This document shows, piece after piece, positions 21,994-31,554 of a stretch of DNA of 64,000 nt (position 1 is the first letter of the stretch; each line of letters begins with the position of its first letter). The notes beneath the pieces are model-generated. The model was not told the origin of the DNA and did no database searches. It worked only from the letters and a program-made list of their open reading frames with translations. Source of the DNA: UMGS1668 sp035447605 (GTDB lineage: Bacteria; Bacillota; Clostridia; Oscillospirales; Ruminococcaceae); NCBI GenBank assembly GCA_035447605.1, contig DAOTHJ010000001.1, forward strand, positions 1 through 64,000, given 5' to 3'. Position numbers and translations under genes: made by a program.

Positions 21994-24318
21994 TGTTTTT
22001 TCCTCCTTCGGCAGTTCCATGACCGCCACATGTTCCCTTTCGGCGGAAACTGCTTCCGCCTTCCGTTTTTCGGCTCCGAGGCGCAGCCTTGTCAAGCGCA
22101 GGGCATTGCCGACCACCGTCACGGACGACAAACTCATCGCCGCGGCCGCGAACATCGGCGTCAGCTGCCAGTGAAGCGCCGTATAGAAGACGCCCGCCGC
22201 CAGCGGAATACCCACGCAGTTATAGAAGAACGCCCAGAACAAGTTTTCTTTGATATTCCGCATTACCGCCGCGGAGAGCCGGATTGCGCGGACGGCATCC
22301 ATCGGATCGTCATGCATCAGCACAATATCCGCCGAGCTCAGGGCGACATCCGCGCCGGCGCCGATTGCGACGCCGAGATCCGCCTTCGCGAGCGCGGGCG
22401 CATCGTTGACGCCGTCGCCGACCATGGCAACCCTTCTGCCCTCGGCCTGCAATGCGGTGATCTCCCGCTCCTTCTGATCCGGCAAGACCTCCGCGCGGAC
22501 GATACGAATGCCGAGCTGCTCCGCAATATGGGACGCCGCCGCTCTTCCGTCTCCGGTGAGCATGACGGCCTCTCTGCCCATCGCGCGCAGCGCGGCGACG
22601 GCTTCCTTAGAGCTTTCACGAACCGTATCGGCCACGGCAATCAGGCCGACGACTTTCTCTTCGTCCGCAAGATAGAGCAGCGTGCTGCCTTTTGAGGCGG
22701 CCTCGGAGGACTGTGCCTCCCAGCCTGAAAGATCAAGCCCGGCCTCCTTGGCGAGCCGCTCGCTGCCGATAAAATAGGCCTTTCCTTCCACCGAGGCGGT
22801 GACGCCCTTGCCCGGCTCCGCGGCAAATTCCTCCGCTTCCGGAATGGGGAGCCCCTCCTCATTTGCCCTTTTGAGCACGGCCTTTGCGAGTGGGTGCTCG
22901 CTTCCATGCTCAAGCGCCGCCGCAATGCGGAGTACCTCCTTTTCGGAGACTCCCTCCGCCGCATAGACGGCCGTAACCTCCGGTTTGCCCATCGTCAGGG
23001 TGCCGGTCTTGTCAAACACGACCGTATCCACCGATCCGGCGCGTTCCAGCGCCTCGGCGGATTTGACCAGAATGCCGTTCTGCGCGCCTTTTCCGGTACC
23101 GGCCATAATTGCGACCGGCGTTGCAAGCCCGAGCGCGCAGGGGCAGGAGATTACGAGCACGGAGATCGCGCAGGTCAGCGCAAACGAGAACTCCGCGCCG
23201 GAGAGCATCCATATGGCAAACGTGACCACGGAAATTCCCATGACGACCGGTACGAAAATGGCCGCCACCTTGTCCGCCAAACGGGCGATCGGCGCCTTGG
23301 AGGAGACGGCGTCCTCCACGAGCCGGATGATCTTTGCAAACGAGGTCTCCTCGCCCACCTGCTCCGCCCGGAAGCGGAGATAGCCGGTCTGGTTGACCGA
23401 GGCGGAAAGCACCCGGTCGCCCGGACGCTTCTCCGCAGGGATGCTCTCCCCGGTCAATGCGGATTCGTCGACGGTTGTAAAGCCCTCCAGAACCGTGCCG
23501 TCCACCGGGATCTTCTGCCCCGGCCGGACCGCAACGACATCCCCGACGACGACCTCCGCCGCCGGAATTTCCACTTCTTTGTCCCCTCGGAGGACAAAGG
23601 CGGTATCCGGCGCGAGCTCGATCAGCTTCGAGACGGCGTCGGAGGTTCTCTCTTTTGAGCGCGCTTCGAGGTATTTGCCTACGTCGATCAGCGCGAGGAT
23701 CATGGCGGCGCTGTCGAAATAGAGCGCCATCGCGACGCTGTGAGCCGTATGCAGGTCGCCCGCCCGGACGGCCGTTCCGATCACGGCGGTCTCATAAATT
23801 CCATAGAGGAACGAGGCCCCGGAGCCGACGGCGATCAGCGAATCCATATTCGGCTCGAGGCGGAATAAGCTCCCGAAACCGTTGATGAAATACGCCCGGT
23901 TGAGCACGACGACCACAAAAGTCAAAACGAGCTGCGCCGCGGCGAGGGAAAACGGGTGCTCCTCCATTTGCAGAAAGCCCGGCTGCGGAAGCCCCATCAT
24001 CTCGCCCATAGTGAGCCAGAAAAGCGGCGCCAGAAAGACAAGCGACCAGATCATCCGCATCTTTAATTTATCTCCGGTTCGGGCGGCCTTTTGCCTCGAA
24101 AAGAACGTGCTCTTCGCGGAGGCACCGTAGCCGGAGGCTTCGACCGCCTTGACAATCGCCTCTGGTGAAGCGGTTTTTTCATCAAATTCAACGGTCATAG
24201 AATTGGTCATCAGACTGACGGAAGCAGATTTTACCCCGCTTACCTTCCCGGCCGCTTTTTCCACATGAGACGCGCAGGCCGCGCAGCTCATGCCGGTGAT
24301 GTCGAATTTTTGCTCCAT
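21790..24318 (-). CDS. copA: Copper-translocating P1B-type ATPase with N- and C-terminal HMA domains
   Basis: 842 residues. N-terminal heavy-metal domain with GMSCAAC (about residues 9-15), membrane helices, actuator region with TGES, the CPC metal site in VISCPCALGLATPVAI, phosphorylation site DKTGT, TGDG and the hinge GDGVNDAPAL. The chain ends with a linker and a second HMA domain (GMMCNHC, residues 776-842) the size of the free chaperone CopZ. Exports Cu(I) from the cytoplasm. ATG at 24318 follows AAAGGGGG. Single-gene unit with no copR or csoR regulator in view. Confidence 0.96.
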   Translation of the reverse strand: MEQKFDITGMSCAACASHVEKAAGKVSGVKSASVSLMTNSMTVEFDEKTASPEAIVKAVEASGYGASAKSTFFSRQKAARTGDKLKMRMIWSLVFLAPLFWLTMGEMMGLPQPGFLQMEEHPFSLAAAQLVLTFVVVVLNRAYFINGFGSLFRLEPNMDSLIAVGSGASFLYGIYETAVIGTAVRAGDLHTAHSVAMALYFDSAAMILALIDVGKYLEARSKERTSDAVSKLIELAPDTAFVLRGDKEVEIPAAEVVVGDVVAVRPGQKIPVDGTVLEGFTTVDESALTGESIPAEKRPGDRVLSASVNQTGYLRFRAEQVGEETSFAKIIRLVEDAVSSKAPIARLADKVAAIFVPVVMGISVVTFAIWMLSGAEFSFALTCAISVLVISCPCALGLATPVAIMAGTGKGAQNGILVKSAEALERAGSVDTVVFDKTGTLTMGKPEVTAVYAAEGVSEKEVLRIAAALEHGSEHPLAKAVLKRANEEGLPIPEAEEFAAEPGKGVTASVEGKAYFIGSERLAKEAGLDLSGWEAQSSEAASKGSTLLYLADEEKVVGLIAVADTVRESSKEAVAALRAMGREAVMLTGDGRAAASHIAEQLGIRIVRAEVLPDQKEREITALQAEGRRVAMVGDGVNDAPALAKADLGVAIGAGADVALSSADIVLMHDDPMDAVRAIRLSAAVMRNIKENLFWAFFYNCVGIPLAAGVFYTALHWQLTPMFAAAAMSLSSVTVVGNALRLTRLRLGAEKRKAEAVSAEREHVAVMELPKEEKTMETVIKVEGMMCNHCVSHVEQALLEVKGVEEAKVDLAGGTATVKYAAPAQLSELEAAIESAGYSVAK

Positions 24319-24757
24319 GGCAGTTCGCCCCCTTTCCGTTCCGATTTTATTTTATGCCCGCAGGGAAAGATTGTCAATCGCCGTTGCTGTGACCGTGGGC
24401 CACGTCGTCCCGCTTCCGGAAAAGCGCCAAAAAAAGCGGATGCCGGGACCCGTGCTCCGTTTATTGTTCCGTTTTTTCTCAATTTCATGCTGACATGAAA
24501 AGAAGCTCGTACCGGAAAAACGCAAAGCGCCCCGCCCGGACATCAAGAGAGCCATACCGGATGCCCGGTCCGCCGCCGAAAAAATTCCGTTTCCCCCATA
24601 AAAGTGAAAATGCCCGTCGAACCGGCCGAAACGGATTTCAGCGGGCCGAGGGCATGTTTTTACATGGAGACAAAAACGTTCGCCATGAAATTTTTCGGAA
24701 TCGTATGGAACAGAAAAGGTCGGCATATCTTAGCCATGGCAAAAGGGGGGAGCGGCT
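24319..24757. other. Intergenic region between copA and feoA, divergent
   Basis: No gene in 439 bp. It must hold both upstream control regions, but no clear sigma-A promoter was found. Two structures: a 7-bp inverted repeat TTTCATG-N4-CATGAAA at 24483-24500, and a plus-strand hairpin at about 24606-24664 (ATGCCC with GGGCAT, plus an inner CGGCC/GGCCG) followed by five U, which could be an attenuator upstream of feoA. Confidence 0.45.
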
Positions 24758-25027
24758 TTGGAAAAGAGAACGCTGCGGGATCTTCGTCCCGGGGAACGTG
24801 CGGTCGTCTCGGCACTCTCCGGGGAACCGCTCTCCAGACGGCGGCTCGCCGATATGGGCATCACGCCCGGCACACCCGTTTTTCTGCGAAAGACGGCTCC
24901 CTTTGGCGATCCGATCGAGATCGGCCTGCGGGGATATGAGCTGACGCTGCGGAAATCGGAGGCGGAACACATTCTGCTCGATGAGACGGAAAAGGGGATG
25001 AAATCTTGGCCCTGCGGATCGCGCTGA
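24758..25027 (+). CDS. feoA: Ferrous iron transport protein A
   Basis: 89 residues, an SH3-like FeoA domain: LRDLRPGERAVV, RRRLADMGITPGTPV, DPIEIGLRGYELTLRKSEAEHI. Thought to regulate FeoB through its cytoplasmic domain. TTG at 24758 follows GGGGGGAG. Overlaps feoB by 22 nt, so the two are translationally coupled. Confidence 0.93.
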   Translation: MEKRTLRDLRPGERAVVSALSGEPLSRRRLADMGITPGTPVFLRKTAPFGDPIEIGLRGYELTLRKSEAEHILLDETEKGMKSWPCGSR

Positions 25028-27189
25028 TCGGAAACCCGAACTGCGGAAAAACGACGCTTTTTAACGAGCTCACCGGGAGCAGCCAGTCCGTCGGGAACTG
25101 GCCGGGCGTCACGGTGGAGAAAAAAGTCGGGTGCCTTAAAAAGAACTCCGGAACGGAGATTATCGACCTGCCCGGCGTCTACTCGCTCTCGCCCTATACA
25201 ATGGAGGAGACCGTCACCCGGGATTACCTGATCGGCGAGCGGCCGGATGCGGTCATTGATATTCTTGACGGAACCAATTTGGAACGAAACCTCTACCTGA
25301 CGCTTCAGGTCATGGAACTGGGGCTGCCGCTGGTGCTGGCCGTCAATATGATGGACGAGGTGAAAAGCCGCGGAGACACGCTCGACTGCCGCACGCTCGG
25401 CGAGCTGCTGGGCGTGCCTGCGGCGCCGATTGTCGCCCGGAAGGGAGAAGGCCTCCCGGAGCTTGTCACGCTCGCGGAGGGCCTTGCTCGCGGCCGTCTG
25501 CGGAATTCCATTCATCTTTGCTACGACGACAATGCGGAACGTGCTCTCAACCGGATTCTCTGCGTGCTGGCGGACGCGCATCTTCCCGAAAAATATCCAC
25601 TCCCCTTCTGCGCGTCGAAGCTGCTGGAGGGCGACGATTCCGTTGCGGAGGCGATCGGCCTCGGCACAGGAAAGAGAAAAGAAATCGCGGCCATCCGCGC
25701 CGATTATGGGCGGAAAAGCGGCCCCGGCGGCCGGGAGACAATGATGGCAGACGCACGGTACCGGCTGATCGGCCGGATTGTCGGAGAAGTCGTTACAAGG
25801 CGGCGGGATCCTCAGGAACCAACGCTCTCCGACCGGATCGACCGGATCGCGACCGGAAAATGGACCGCGGTGCCGCTGTTTTTGCTCGTGATGCTGGGGA
25901 CGTTTGCCGGCACCTTCGGCGGACCGGGCAGGGCGCTCGGCAAACTGGTGGAATCCGGCGTCTCATTCCTCGGCCTTCTGCTCACCCTCGCTCTCAACGA
26001 TGCCGGCGCGCCGGTGTGGGTGCGCACGCTCTTTCTGGACGCGGTGCTCGGCGGAGTCGGCGGCGTGCTCTCGTTTCTGCCTCAGGTGTCGCTCCTGTTT
26101 CTGTTTCTCTCCATCCTCGAGGACAGCGGCTATATGGCCCGCGCCGCCTTCATCACGGACCGGCTTCTGCGAAGGATCGGGCTCACCGGACGCTCGTTTA
26201 TTCCGATGCTCATGGGATTTGGCTGCACAACGCCGGCCATCATGGCCGCCAAGGGCATGGGCAGCGAAAGGGAACGCCGGCTCACGATTTTGCTGACGCC
26301 GTTTATGTCCTGCAGCGCGCGGCTGCCGATCTACGGGCTCTTCGCCGGCATCTTTTTTACAAAGCACCAGGGGCTCGTCATCCTCTCAATGTACCTCACC
26401 GGCATGCTGGCGGCGGTTCTCTGCGGGCTACTGCTCAAAGGCACCGTCTGCCGGGGCGAATCATCGGCCTTTGTGATGGAACTGCCGCCCTACCGCCTGC
26501 CCGCCCCGGCAAACCTCGCGCTGCACGTCTGGGAAAAGTGCCGCGGCTTTCTCGTCAAGGCCGGCACCGTCATCTTCGCGATGAGTGTCGCCGCTTGGTT
26601 TCTTCAGAATTTCGGTCCGCCGCTCCACATGGTGGAGGACCCCGCCGAAAGCTTCTTCGGCATCTTCGGGCGGTGGATCGCACCGGTCTTTGCGCCGCTG
26701 GGCTTCGGCAACTGGCAGTCCTCTGCCGCCCTGCTGACCGGGCTTGCCGCTAAAGAGACGGTGGTCTCCACGCTCTATATCGTCTTCGGCGACGAGGGGA
26801 TCGCCGCAGCCTTCACGCCGGTCTCCGCTTTTTCGTTCATGCTGTTTTGCCTGCTCTACATGCCCTGTATGTCGGCCTTCGTCACGGTGAAAAAGGAACT
26901 GGGAAGCTGGTGGGCCGCCTGTCGGAACGCGCTCTTTCAGACCACCGTCGCGTGGCTCGTCGCCTTCGCCTTTTATCAAACCGCCTCCATGATCGGGCAC
27001 ATTTTCGGGGAAGGGTCCTCGGGGCGGGATGTGGCTCTGGCCGCCTTCATCTTAGCGGCCTTTGCGCTGATCGCGCTCGCGTTATCCGTTTTGTATAAAA
27101 GCCTCCGGAATTTCATCGGGGGAGACCGGCCGGAGGGCTGCGCGGGCTGCCCGATGCAACACCGCTGTAAACAAAAAAATAAGCCGTAA
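25006..27189 (+). CDS. feoB: Ferrous iron transport protein B
   Basis: 727 residues. N-terminal G domain with G1 GNPNCGKTT, switch region NWPGVTVEKK, G3 DLPGVYSLSPY and G4 NMMD. Then a helical GDI region and a membrane domain with paired Gate motifs (GFGCTTPAIMA and the later AAKETVVSTLYIVFG). The last 20 residues carry CAGCPMQHRC, a short cysteine motif rather than a separate FeoC. Imports Fe(II). TTG at 25006 follows AAAGGGG inside feoA. Confidence 0.96.
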   Translation: MALRIALIGNPNCGKTTLFNELTGSSQSVGNWPGVTVEKKVGCLKKNSGTEIIDLPGVYSLSPYTMEETVTRDYLIGERPDAVIDILDGTNLERNLYLTLQVMELGLPLVLAVNMMDEVKSRGDTLDCRTLGELLGVPAAPIVARKGEGLPELVTLAEGLARGRLRNSIHLCYDDNAERALNRILCVLADAHLPEKYPLPFCASKLLEGDDSVAEAIGLGTGKRKEIAAIRADYGRKSGPGGRETMMADARYRLIGRIVGEVVTRRRDPQEPTLSDRIDRIATGKWTAVPLFLLVMLGTFAGTFGGPGRALGKLVESGVSFLGLLLTLALNDAGAPVWVRTLFLDAVLGGVGGVLSFLPQVSLLFLFLSILEDSGYMARAAFITDRLLRRIGLTGRSFIPMLMGFGCTTPAIMAAKGMGSERERRLTILLTPFMSCSARLPIYGLFAGIFFTKHQGLVILSMYLTGMLAAVLCGLLLKGTVCRGESSAFVMELPPYRLPAPANLALHVWEKCRGFLVKAGTVIFAMSVAAWFLQNFGPPLHMVEDPAESFFGIFGRWIAPVFAPLGFGNWQSSAALLTGLAAKETVVSTLYIVFGDEGIAAAFTPVSAFSFMLFCLLYMPCMSAFVTVKKELGSWWAACRNALFQTTVAWLVAFAFYQTASMIGHIFGEGSSGRDVALAAFILAAFALIALALSVLYKSLRNFIGGDRPEGCAGCPMQHRCKQKNKP

Positions 27190-27193
27190 ACAA

Positions 27194-27238
27194 GGAAGAC
27201 CGGACGACAGAGCTTAAAGCTCCGCCGCCCGGTCTTCC
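27194..27238. terminator. Shared terminator between feoB and the convergent aldolase gene
   Basis: GGAAGACCGG pairs with CCGGTCTTCC, with an inner GAGCTTAAAGCTC helix. It lies between convergent genes and can fold in both transcripts; the U-tracts are weak. Confidence 0.65.
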
Positions 27239-27251
27239 GGCTATATCTTTA

Positions 27252-28289
27252 TCAGAGGACCGCGCCGATGTCCTTCACCAGCTCGTCCACTGCTTCGGGT
27301 TTCGTTGCCCAGCTTGTGCAGAAACGCACCGCGCTGTGCGTATCGTCGATGCGCGTCCAGTAGGAATACGCGTATTTTTCGGCGAGTTTCGCAAGCGCCT
27401 CGTCCGGCAGAATCGGGAACTGCTGATTCGTATAGCTGTCGTAGAGGAAGGAGCATCCCTTCGCCGCAAACGCTTCGCGGATGCGCATGGCAAGCTCATC
27501 CGCCTGCTTCGCCACACGGAAATAAAGCCCGTCGGCAAGCGCCGTCTCAAACTGGATACCGAGCAGCCTCCCTTTCGCCAGCATGGCGCCCTGATGCTTG
27601 ATCATATAGCGAAAATCTTTTTTGAGCGCGTCGGCCATGATGACGACCGCCTCGCCGAACAGAAGACCGACCTTTGTGCCGCCGATATAAAAGACGTCGC
27701 AGAGATCCGCAATATCCTCGATCGTGAGATCATTTGCCGTGCTCATCAAGCCATAGCCAAGACGGGCGCCGTCTATGAAGAGCCAGAGGCCGTGGGCGCG
27801 GCAGACTTTGCTGATGGCCGTGAGCTCGGCTTTGGTATAGAGCGTACCGTTCTCCGTCGGCTGAGAAATGTAAACCATGCCCGGCTGAACGATATGCTCA
27901 TGGGTGGTGTCGCTCCAGTGGGCCTCATAATAGGTTTCTACCTGCTGCGCGGTGATCTTGCCGTCGCTGCTCGGAAGAGGCAGTACCTTGTGTCCGGTGG
28001 CTTCAACCGCTCCGGTCTCGTGGCAGTTGATATGGCCGGTGGAGGCGCTGATGGCTCCCTGATACGGCCGAAGCGCGGCGGCGATGACCGTGAGGTTGGC
28101 CTGCGTGCCGCCGACCAGAAAATGCACGTCGGCATCCTCCCGGCCGCAGAGCTTTTTAATGGTCTGACGCGCTTTCTCGCAATACTCGTCCTCGCCGTAG
28201 CCGGGCGTCTGGCAGAGATTGGTTTCCTGAAGCTTTTTCAGAATCTCGGGGCAGCAGCCCTCGTTATAATCGCACTCAAAACGAAGCAT
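27252..28289 (-). CDS. Threonine aldolase family PLP enzyme
   Basis: 345 residues, beta-eliminating lyase/threonine aldolase fold. Features: the N-terminal glycine-rich region VGGTQANLTVIAAAL, HINCHETGAVE, substrate-pocket DGARLGYG, and the PLP lysine in YIGGTKVG near residue 205. Members cleave threonine or allo-threonine to glycine and acetaldehyde; related enzymes act on other beta-hydroxy amino acids, so specificity is not settled by sequence. ATG at 28289. Single gene, convergent with feoB. Confidence 0.88.
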   Translation of the reverse strand: MLRFECDYNEGCCPEILKKLQETNLCQTPGYGEDEYCEKARQTIKKLCGREDADVHFLVGGTQANLTVIAAALRPYQGAISASTGHINCHETGAVEATGHKVLPLPSSDGKITAQQVETYYEAHWSDTTHEHIVQPGMVYISQPTENGTLYTKAELTAISKVCRAHGLWLFIDGARLGYGLMSTANDLTIEDIADLCDVFYIGGTKVGLLFGEAVVIMADALKKDFRYMIKHQGAMLAKGRLLGIQFETALADGLYFRVAKQADELAMRIREAFAAKGCSFLYDSYTNQQFPILPDEALAKLAEKYAYSYWTRIDDTHSAVRFCTSWATKPEAVDELVKDIGAVL

Positions 28290-28355
28290 CGAAACACCGC
28301 CTTTTTTAAATAATCACCCGATTATTATAACAGCGGCGTTCATGCAATGCAAGGC

Positions 28356-29030
28356 TTACCCGCAGAGTTCCCTCTTGAGTTTTTCAAGGATCTTCTTTTC
28401 TTTCCGGGAGACCTGCACCTGCGTCATGCCGAGGCGCGCGGCGGCCGCGGACTGGGTCATGCCCTTATAATATCTTAAAATAATCAGAGCGCGTTCCTTT
28501 TTATCGAGCGTCTGCACCGCCTGCGCCGTGGAGAGGCGCTCGGTGACGGCTTCCTCCGGAGAATCGACCGGCACATCCGTCTGGCCGCCGTTTCCGTCCT
28601 CGTCGTCCACCGTCAGCGAGATGACCGGCGTGGCCGAACAGATCGCCTCGGTGACCGCCTCCTCGGAGACAAGCAGCTTCTGCGAAAGTTCCGAGATGGT
28701 GGGTTCCCTGCCCTCCCGCAGCAAAAAGAATTCCCGTTCCCTGCCGACTTTCAGGGAGAGTTCCTTCAGCGTCCGGCTGACCTTGACCGTGCCCCCATCC
28801 CGGAAGAGCCGCCGGATTTCCCCGAGGATCACCGGCACCGCATAGGTCGAGAAGCATACGCCGCGGTTCCGGTCGAAGGCGTCGAAAGCCTTGACAAGGC
28901 CCATGCAGCCGGCTTGAAAAAGGTCGTCGTACTCGATGCCCCGCCCCGTGAAGCGGTGCGCGCAGGCGTGCACCAGCCCGAGATTCCGCTCAATCAGTTC
29001 CGCTCTGTTTCCGGCAAGCGTTTCCGCCAT
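28356..29030 (-). CDS. sigF: RNA polymerase sigma-F factor (early forespore)
   Basis: 224 residues. Region 2 (GIEYDDLFQAGCMGLVKAFD and FSTYAVPVILGEIRR), region 3 (LSQKLLVSEEAVTEA) and region 4 (ERALIILRYYKGMTQSAAAARLGMTQVQVSRKEKKIL) match SigF/SigG. The position as third gene after spoIIAA and spoIIAB identifies it as SigF, which drives forespore gene expression. One nucleotide separates its ATG from the spoIIAB stop. Confidence 0.95.
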   Translation of the reverse strand: MAETLAGNRAELIERNLGLVHACAHRFTGRGIEYDDLFQAGCMGLVKAFDAFDRNRGVCFSTYAVPVILGEIRRLFRDGGTVKVSRTLKELSLKVGREREFFLLREGREPTISELSQKLLVSEEAVTEAICSATPVISLTVDDEDGNGGQTDVPVDSPEEAVTERLSTAQAVQTLDKKERALIILRYYKGMTQSAAAARLGMTQVQVSRKEKKILEKLKRELCG

Positions 29031-29031
29031 G

Positions 29032-29478
29032 TTACCGCCCTTTCGACACGATGGATTTCTCGAGGGTGACGACCGTGCCCGCGCCGAGCTCCGACCGGAC
29101 GCGAAGCTTATCCATAAACGACTGCATGATGGAAAAGCCTAAGCCCGAGCGTTCTTCGGTCTCGCAGGTCGTAAACAGCGGCTCCATGGCCCGTTTGACG
29201 TCTGCGATCCCGCAGCCCTTATCTTTTACCCGGATGACGACGCGGCCGCCCTCGTAGATTTTGACGTGTATGTAGATCGGGCCGAGGCAGTCCCGGTAGG
29301 CATGTACGATGCAGTTTGTCACGGCTTCGGAGACGGCGGTGCGGATATCCGCGAGCTCCTCGCAGTTCGGATCGAGCGGTGTCAAAAAAGCCGCCACCGC
29401 GCTCCGGGCAAAGGCCTCGTTGCTGGAGCGGCTCTCAAATTCCAATTTCATATCATTGACCGGCTTCTGATACGGCAA
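29032..29478 (-). CDS. spoIIAB: Anti-sigma F factor and serine kinase SpoIIAB
   Basis: 148 residues, GHKL ATPase fold: N-box AVSEAVTNCIVHAY, G1 DKGCGIAD, G2 RSGLGFSIM. Holds SigF inactive and phosphorylates SpoIIAA. TTG at 29478 is chosen because GGAGG lies 8 nt upstream and it starts just after spoIIAA stops. The ATG at 29451 (MKLEFESRSSNE) matches the usual N-terminus but has a poor ribosome site. Confidence 0.95.
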   Translation of the reverse strand: MPYQKPVNDMKLEFESRSSNEAFARSAVAAFLTPLDPNCEELADIRTAVSEAVTNCIVHAYRDCLGPIYIHVKIYEGGRVVIRVKDKGCGIADVKRAMEPLFTTCETEERSGLGFSIMQSFMDKLRVRSELGAGTVVTLEKSIVSKGR

Positions 29479-29481
29479 GGC

Positions 29482-29808
29482 TCAGACCTCCATTTCCTCG
29501 GGCGTTTTTGTGGTAAGCAGCTTCTCCAGCCCGGCGAATTTCATAACCTTTTTGATCTGCTTTGAGGCGTTGGCGATCATGATCTCGCCGGAAAGCTCCT
29601 TCATCAGGCGCAGCCGCCCCATGACGAGGCCGATGCCGGAGCTGTCCATAAATGTCACGCCGTTAAAATCCAGCACCAGGTACTCCGGCCAGGTGCGCTC
29701 GACGGCGAGGTCGATCTCCTGCCGCAGTTCCCCGGCGGTATGGTGGTCGATCTCGCCGGAAAGCCGCGCCGTCAGCGTTCTGCCGTCCGCTGAAATTCTG
29801 ACAGGCAT
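29482..29808 (-). CDS. spoIIAA: Anti-anti-sigma F factor SpoIIAA
   Basis: 108 residues, STAS domain. The phosphorylated serine is expected to be the second Ser (residue 57) in FMDSSGIGLVMG. When dephosphorylated it releases SigF from SpoIIAB. First gene of the operon, with AGGAGGCGGAGGAT before ATG 29808. No clear sigma-H promoter was found between it and the upstream terminator. Confidence 0.95.
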   Translation of the reverse strand: MPVRISADGRTLTARLSGEIDHHTAGELRQEIDLAVERTWPEYLVLDFNGVTFMDSSGIGLVMGRLRLMKELSGEIMIANASKQIKKVMKFAGLEKLLTTKTPEEMEV

Positions 29809-29837
29809 ATCCTCCGCCTCCTCTTTCCGGGATCAAT

Positions 29838-29871
29838 AAAAAAGAGCCTCTATGATGTTTATCATAGAGGC
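29838..29871 (-). terminator. Terminator of the flavoprotein gene
   Basis: GCCTCTATGAT pairs perfectly with ATCATAGAGGC around a 4-nt loop, with U-run CUUUUUU on the minus strand. It separates this gene from the spoIIA operon. Confidence 0.9.
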
Positions 29872-29914
29872 TTGTCCGTTCTTTTTCTGTCGAAAGCAGA
29901 GCGTCCGTGAAATT

Positions 29915-31315
29915 TTATTTTTCCTGCTCCGCGAGCTTCCGTCCCATGAGCACGCCCATTACCGAGGCCATCATCAGGCCGCGGGTCCAGCCGCTCGAAT
30001 CGCCGAGGCAGTGCAGGCCCGGAAGATTTGTATTGAAATCCTTATCCATTTCGACCTTGTTGCTGTAAAACTTGAGCTCCGGCGAATAGAGCAGCGTCTC
30101 GCTCGACGCGAAGCCCGGCACGACCTTATCCATGGCCTGAATAAAGTTGATGATGTTGACCATTGAGCGGTAAGGGAACGCGGCGGTGATATCGCCCGCG
30201 ACGGCATCCTTGAGCGTCGGGCGGACGTTGGACTGCGAGAGCTCCTTTTCCCAGGTGCGCTTGCCGTCGAGGATGTCGCCATAGCGCTGGACGAGGATCT
30301 TGCCGTCCGCGAGCATGTTGGTGAGCTCCCCGATCTTCTTCGCGTACTCGATCGGCTGGTTGAACGGATAGGTGAAATTGTGGGAGCAGAGAATGGCCAG
30401 GTTGGTATTATCGGATTTGATGTCTTTATAGCTGTGGCCGTTGACGACGGCGAGGTCGTTGTCGTAGTTCTCCTGACTGACGAAGCCGCCGGGGTTCTGG
30501 CAGAACGTGCGCACCTTATTGCGGAAAGGTTCCGGATAGCCGATCAGCTTGCTCTCATAGAGGACGGAGTTGACCTCCTCCATGATCTCGTTGCGCACTT
30601 CCACGCGTACGCCGATGTCGACGGTGCCCGGGCGGTGCTGAATGCAGTGGCCCTCGCAGAGCTTCTCCAGCCAGTCCGCGCCGCGGCGGCCGGTGGCAAT
30701 GACGGTCTCGTCGGCCTCGATCTCATCCTCTCCCTCTTTGCTGCGGACCTTGACGCCCTTGCAGACGTCTCCCTCGAACAGCAGATCGTCGCATTCGTAG
30801 CCGAAGAGCAGCTCGACGCCGTTCTCCTTCAGGTAATTTTCGATGGAGAGATAGAGCGCCTGGGCCTTCTCCGTGCCGAGATGGCGGATCGGGCAGTCGA
30901 TCAGGCGAAGTCCGGCCTGAATCGCGCGGCGGCGGATCTCCTTCTTTTCTTCCTCGTGGTCGAGGCCCTCGACGTGCTCATCCGCGCCGAATTCAAGATA
31001 GATTTGGTCGGCGTAACCGATCGTCTCCTGCGCAAGCGTCTCCCCGACAAGCTGCGGCAGATCGCCGCCGACGTGACAGCTCAGGGAGAGCTTTCCGTCG
31101 GAAAACGCGCCCGCGCCGGAAAAGCCGGTGGTGATATGGCAGTAGGGCTTGCAGTTCATACAGACGCCGGTCTTGCTTTTTGGGCAGCGGCGGTTTTCGA
31201 TGGGTTGGCCTTTTTCCACGATGGTGATGTGCTTTTTGCTGCCGCGGCGGATCAGTTCGATGGCCGTAAAGATGCCGGCAGGCCCGGCACCGACAATGAC
31301 GACGTCCGTTTTCAT
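29915..31315 (-). CDS. FAD-dependent dehydrogenase, COG2509 type
   Basis: 466 residues. N-terminal Rossmann FAD motif VVIVGAGPAGIFTAIEL, then EKGQPIENRRCP and a cysteine cluster CMNCKPYC near residue 52, TGFSGAGAFSDGKLS, a second nucleotide motif ETVIATGRRGADWL, and the C-terminal FAD-contact region LPGLHCLGDSSGWTRGLMMA. Resembles uncharacterised FAD-dependent dehydrogenases common in Clostridia; substrate unknown. ATG at 31315. A TATAAT lies upstream (about 31344-31349) but no -35 at proper spacing. Confidence 0.85.
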   Translation of the reverse strand: MKTDVVIVGAGPAGIFTAIELIRRGSKKHITIVEKGQPIENRRCPKSKTGVCMNCKPYCHITTGFSGAGAFSDGKLSLSCHVGGDLPQLVGETLAQETIGYADQIYLEFGADEHVEGLDHEEEKKEIRRRAIQAGLRLIDCPIRHLGTEKAQALYLSIENYLKENGVELLFGYECDDLLFEGDVCKGVKVRSKEGEDEIEADETVIATGRRGADWLEKLCEGHCIQHRPGTVDIGVRVEVRNEIMEEVNSVLYESKLIGYPEPFRNKVRTFCQNPGGFVSQENYDNDLAVVNGHSYKDIKSDNTNLAILCSHNFTYPFNQPIEYAKKIGELTNMLADGKILVQRYGDILDGKRTWEKELSQSNVRPTLKDAVAGDITAAFPYRSMVNIINFIQAMDKVVPGFASSETLLYSPELKFYSNKVEMDKDFNTNLPGLHCLGDSSGWTRGLMMASVMGVLMGRKLAEQEK

Positions 31316-31554
31316 CTGTTCAGCTCCCCTTTAAGAATACAAAAGAATTATAGCATAAAATAACGGGATATTCATCAAGAAACCATGAACGGTCCGCAAA
31401 AAGAATCCCCCTTGAAAAGGTTCTCGGACCCGTTTTTGGTCGAAAAAAGAATCCTTTTCGTATTTTTTAGTGAAATTTCTACTTTCCGGTTCCGCTACGC
31501 GGCGATTTTGATGCGGCGGGACCGGAAATCGGCAGAATCTTCCGCCAAAAACGG

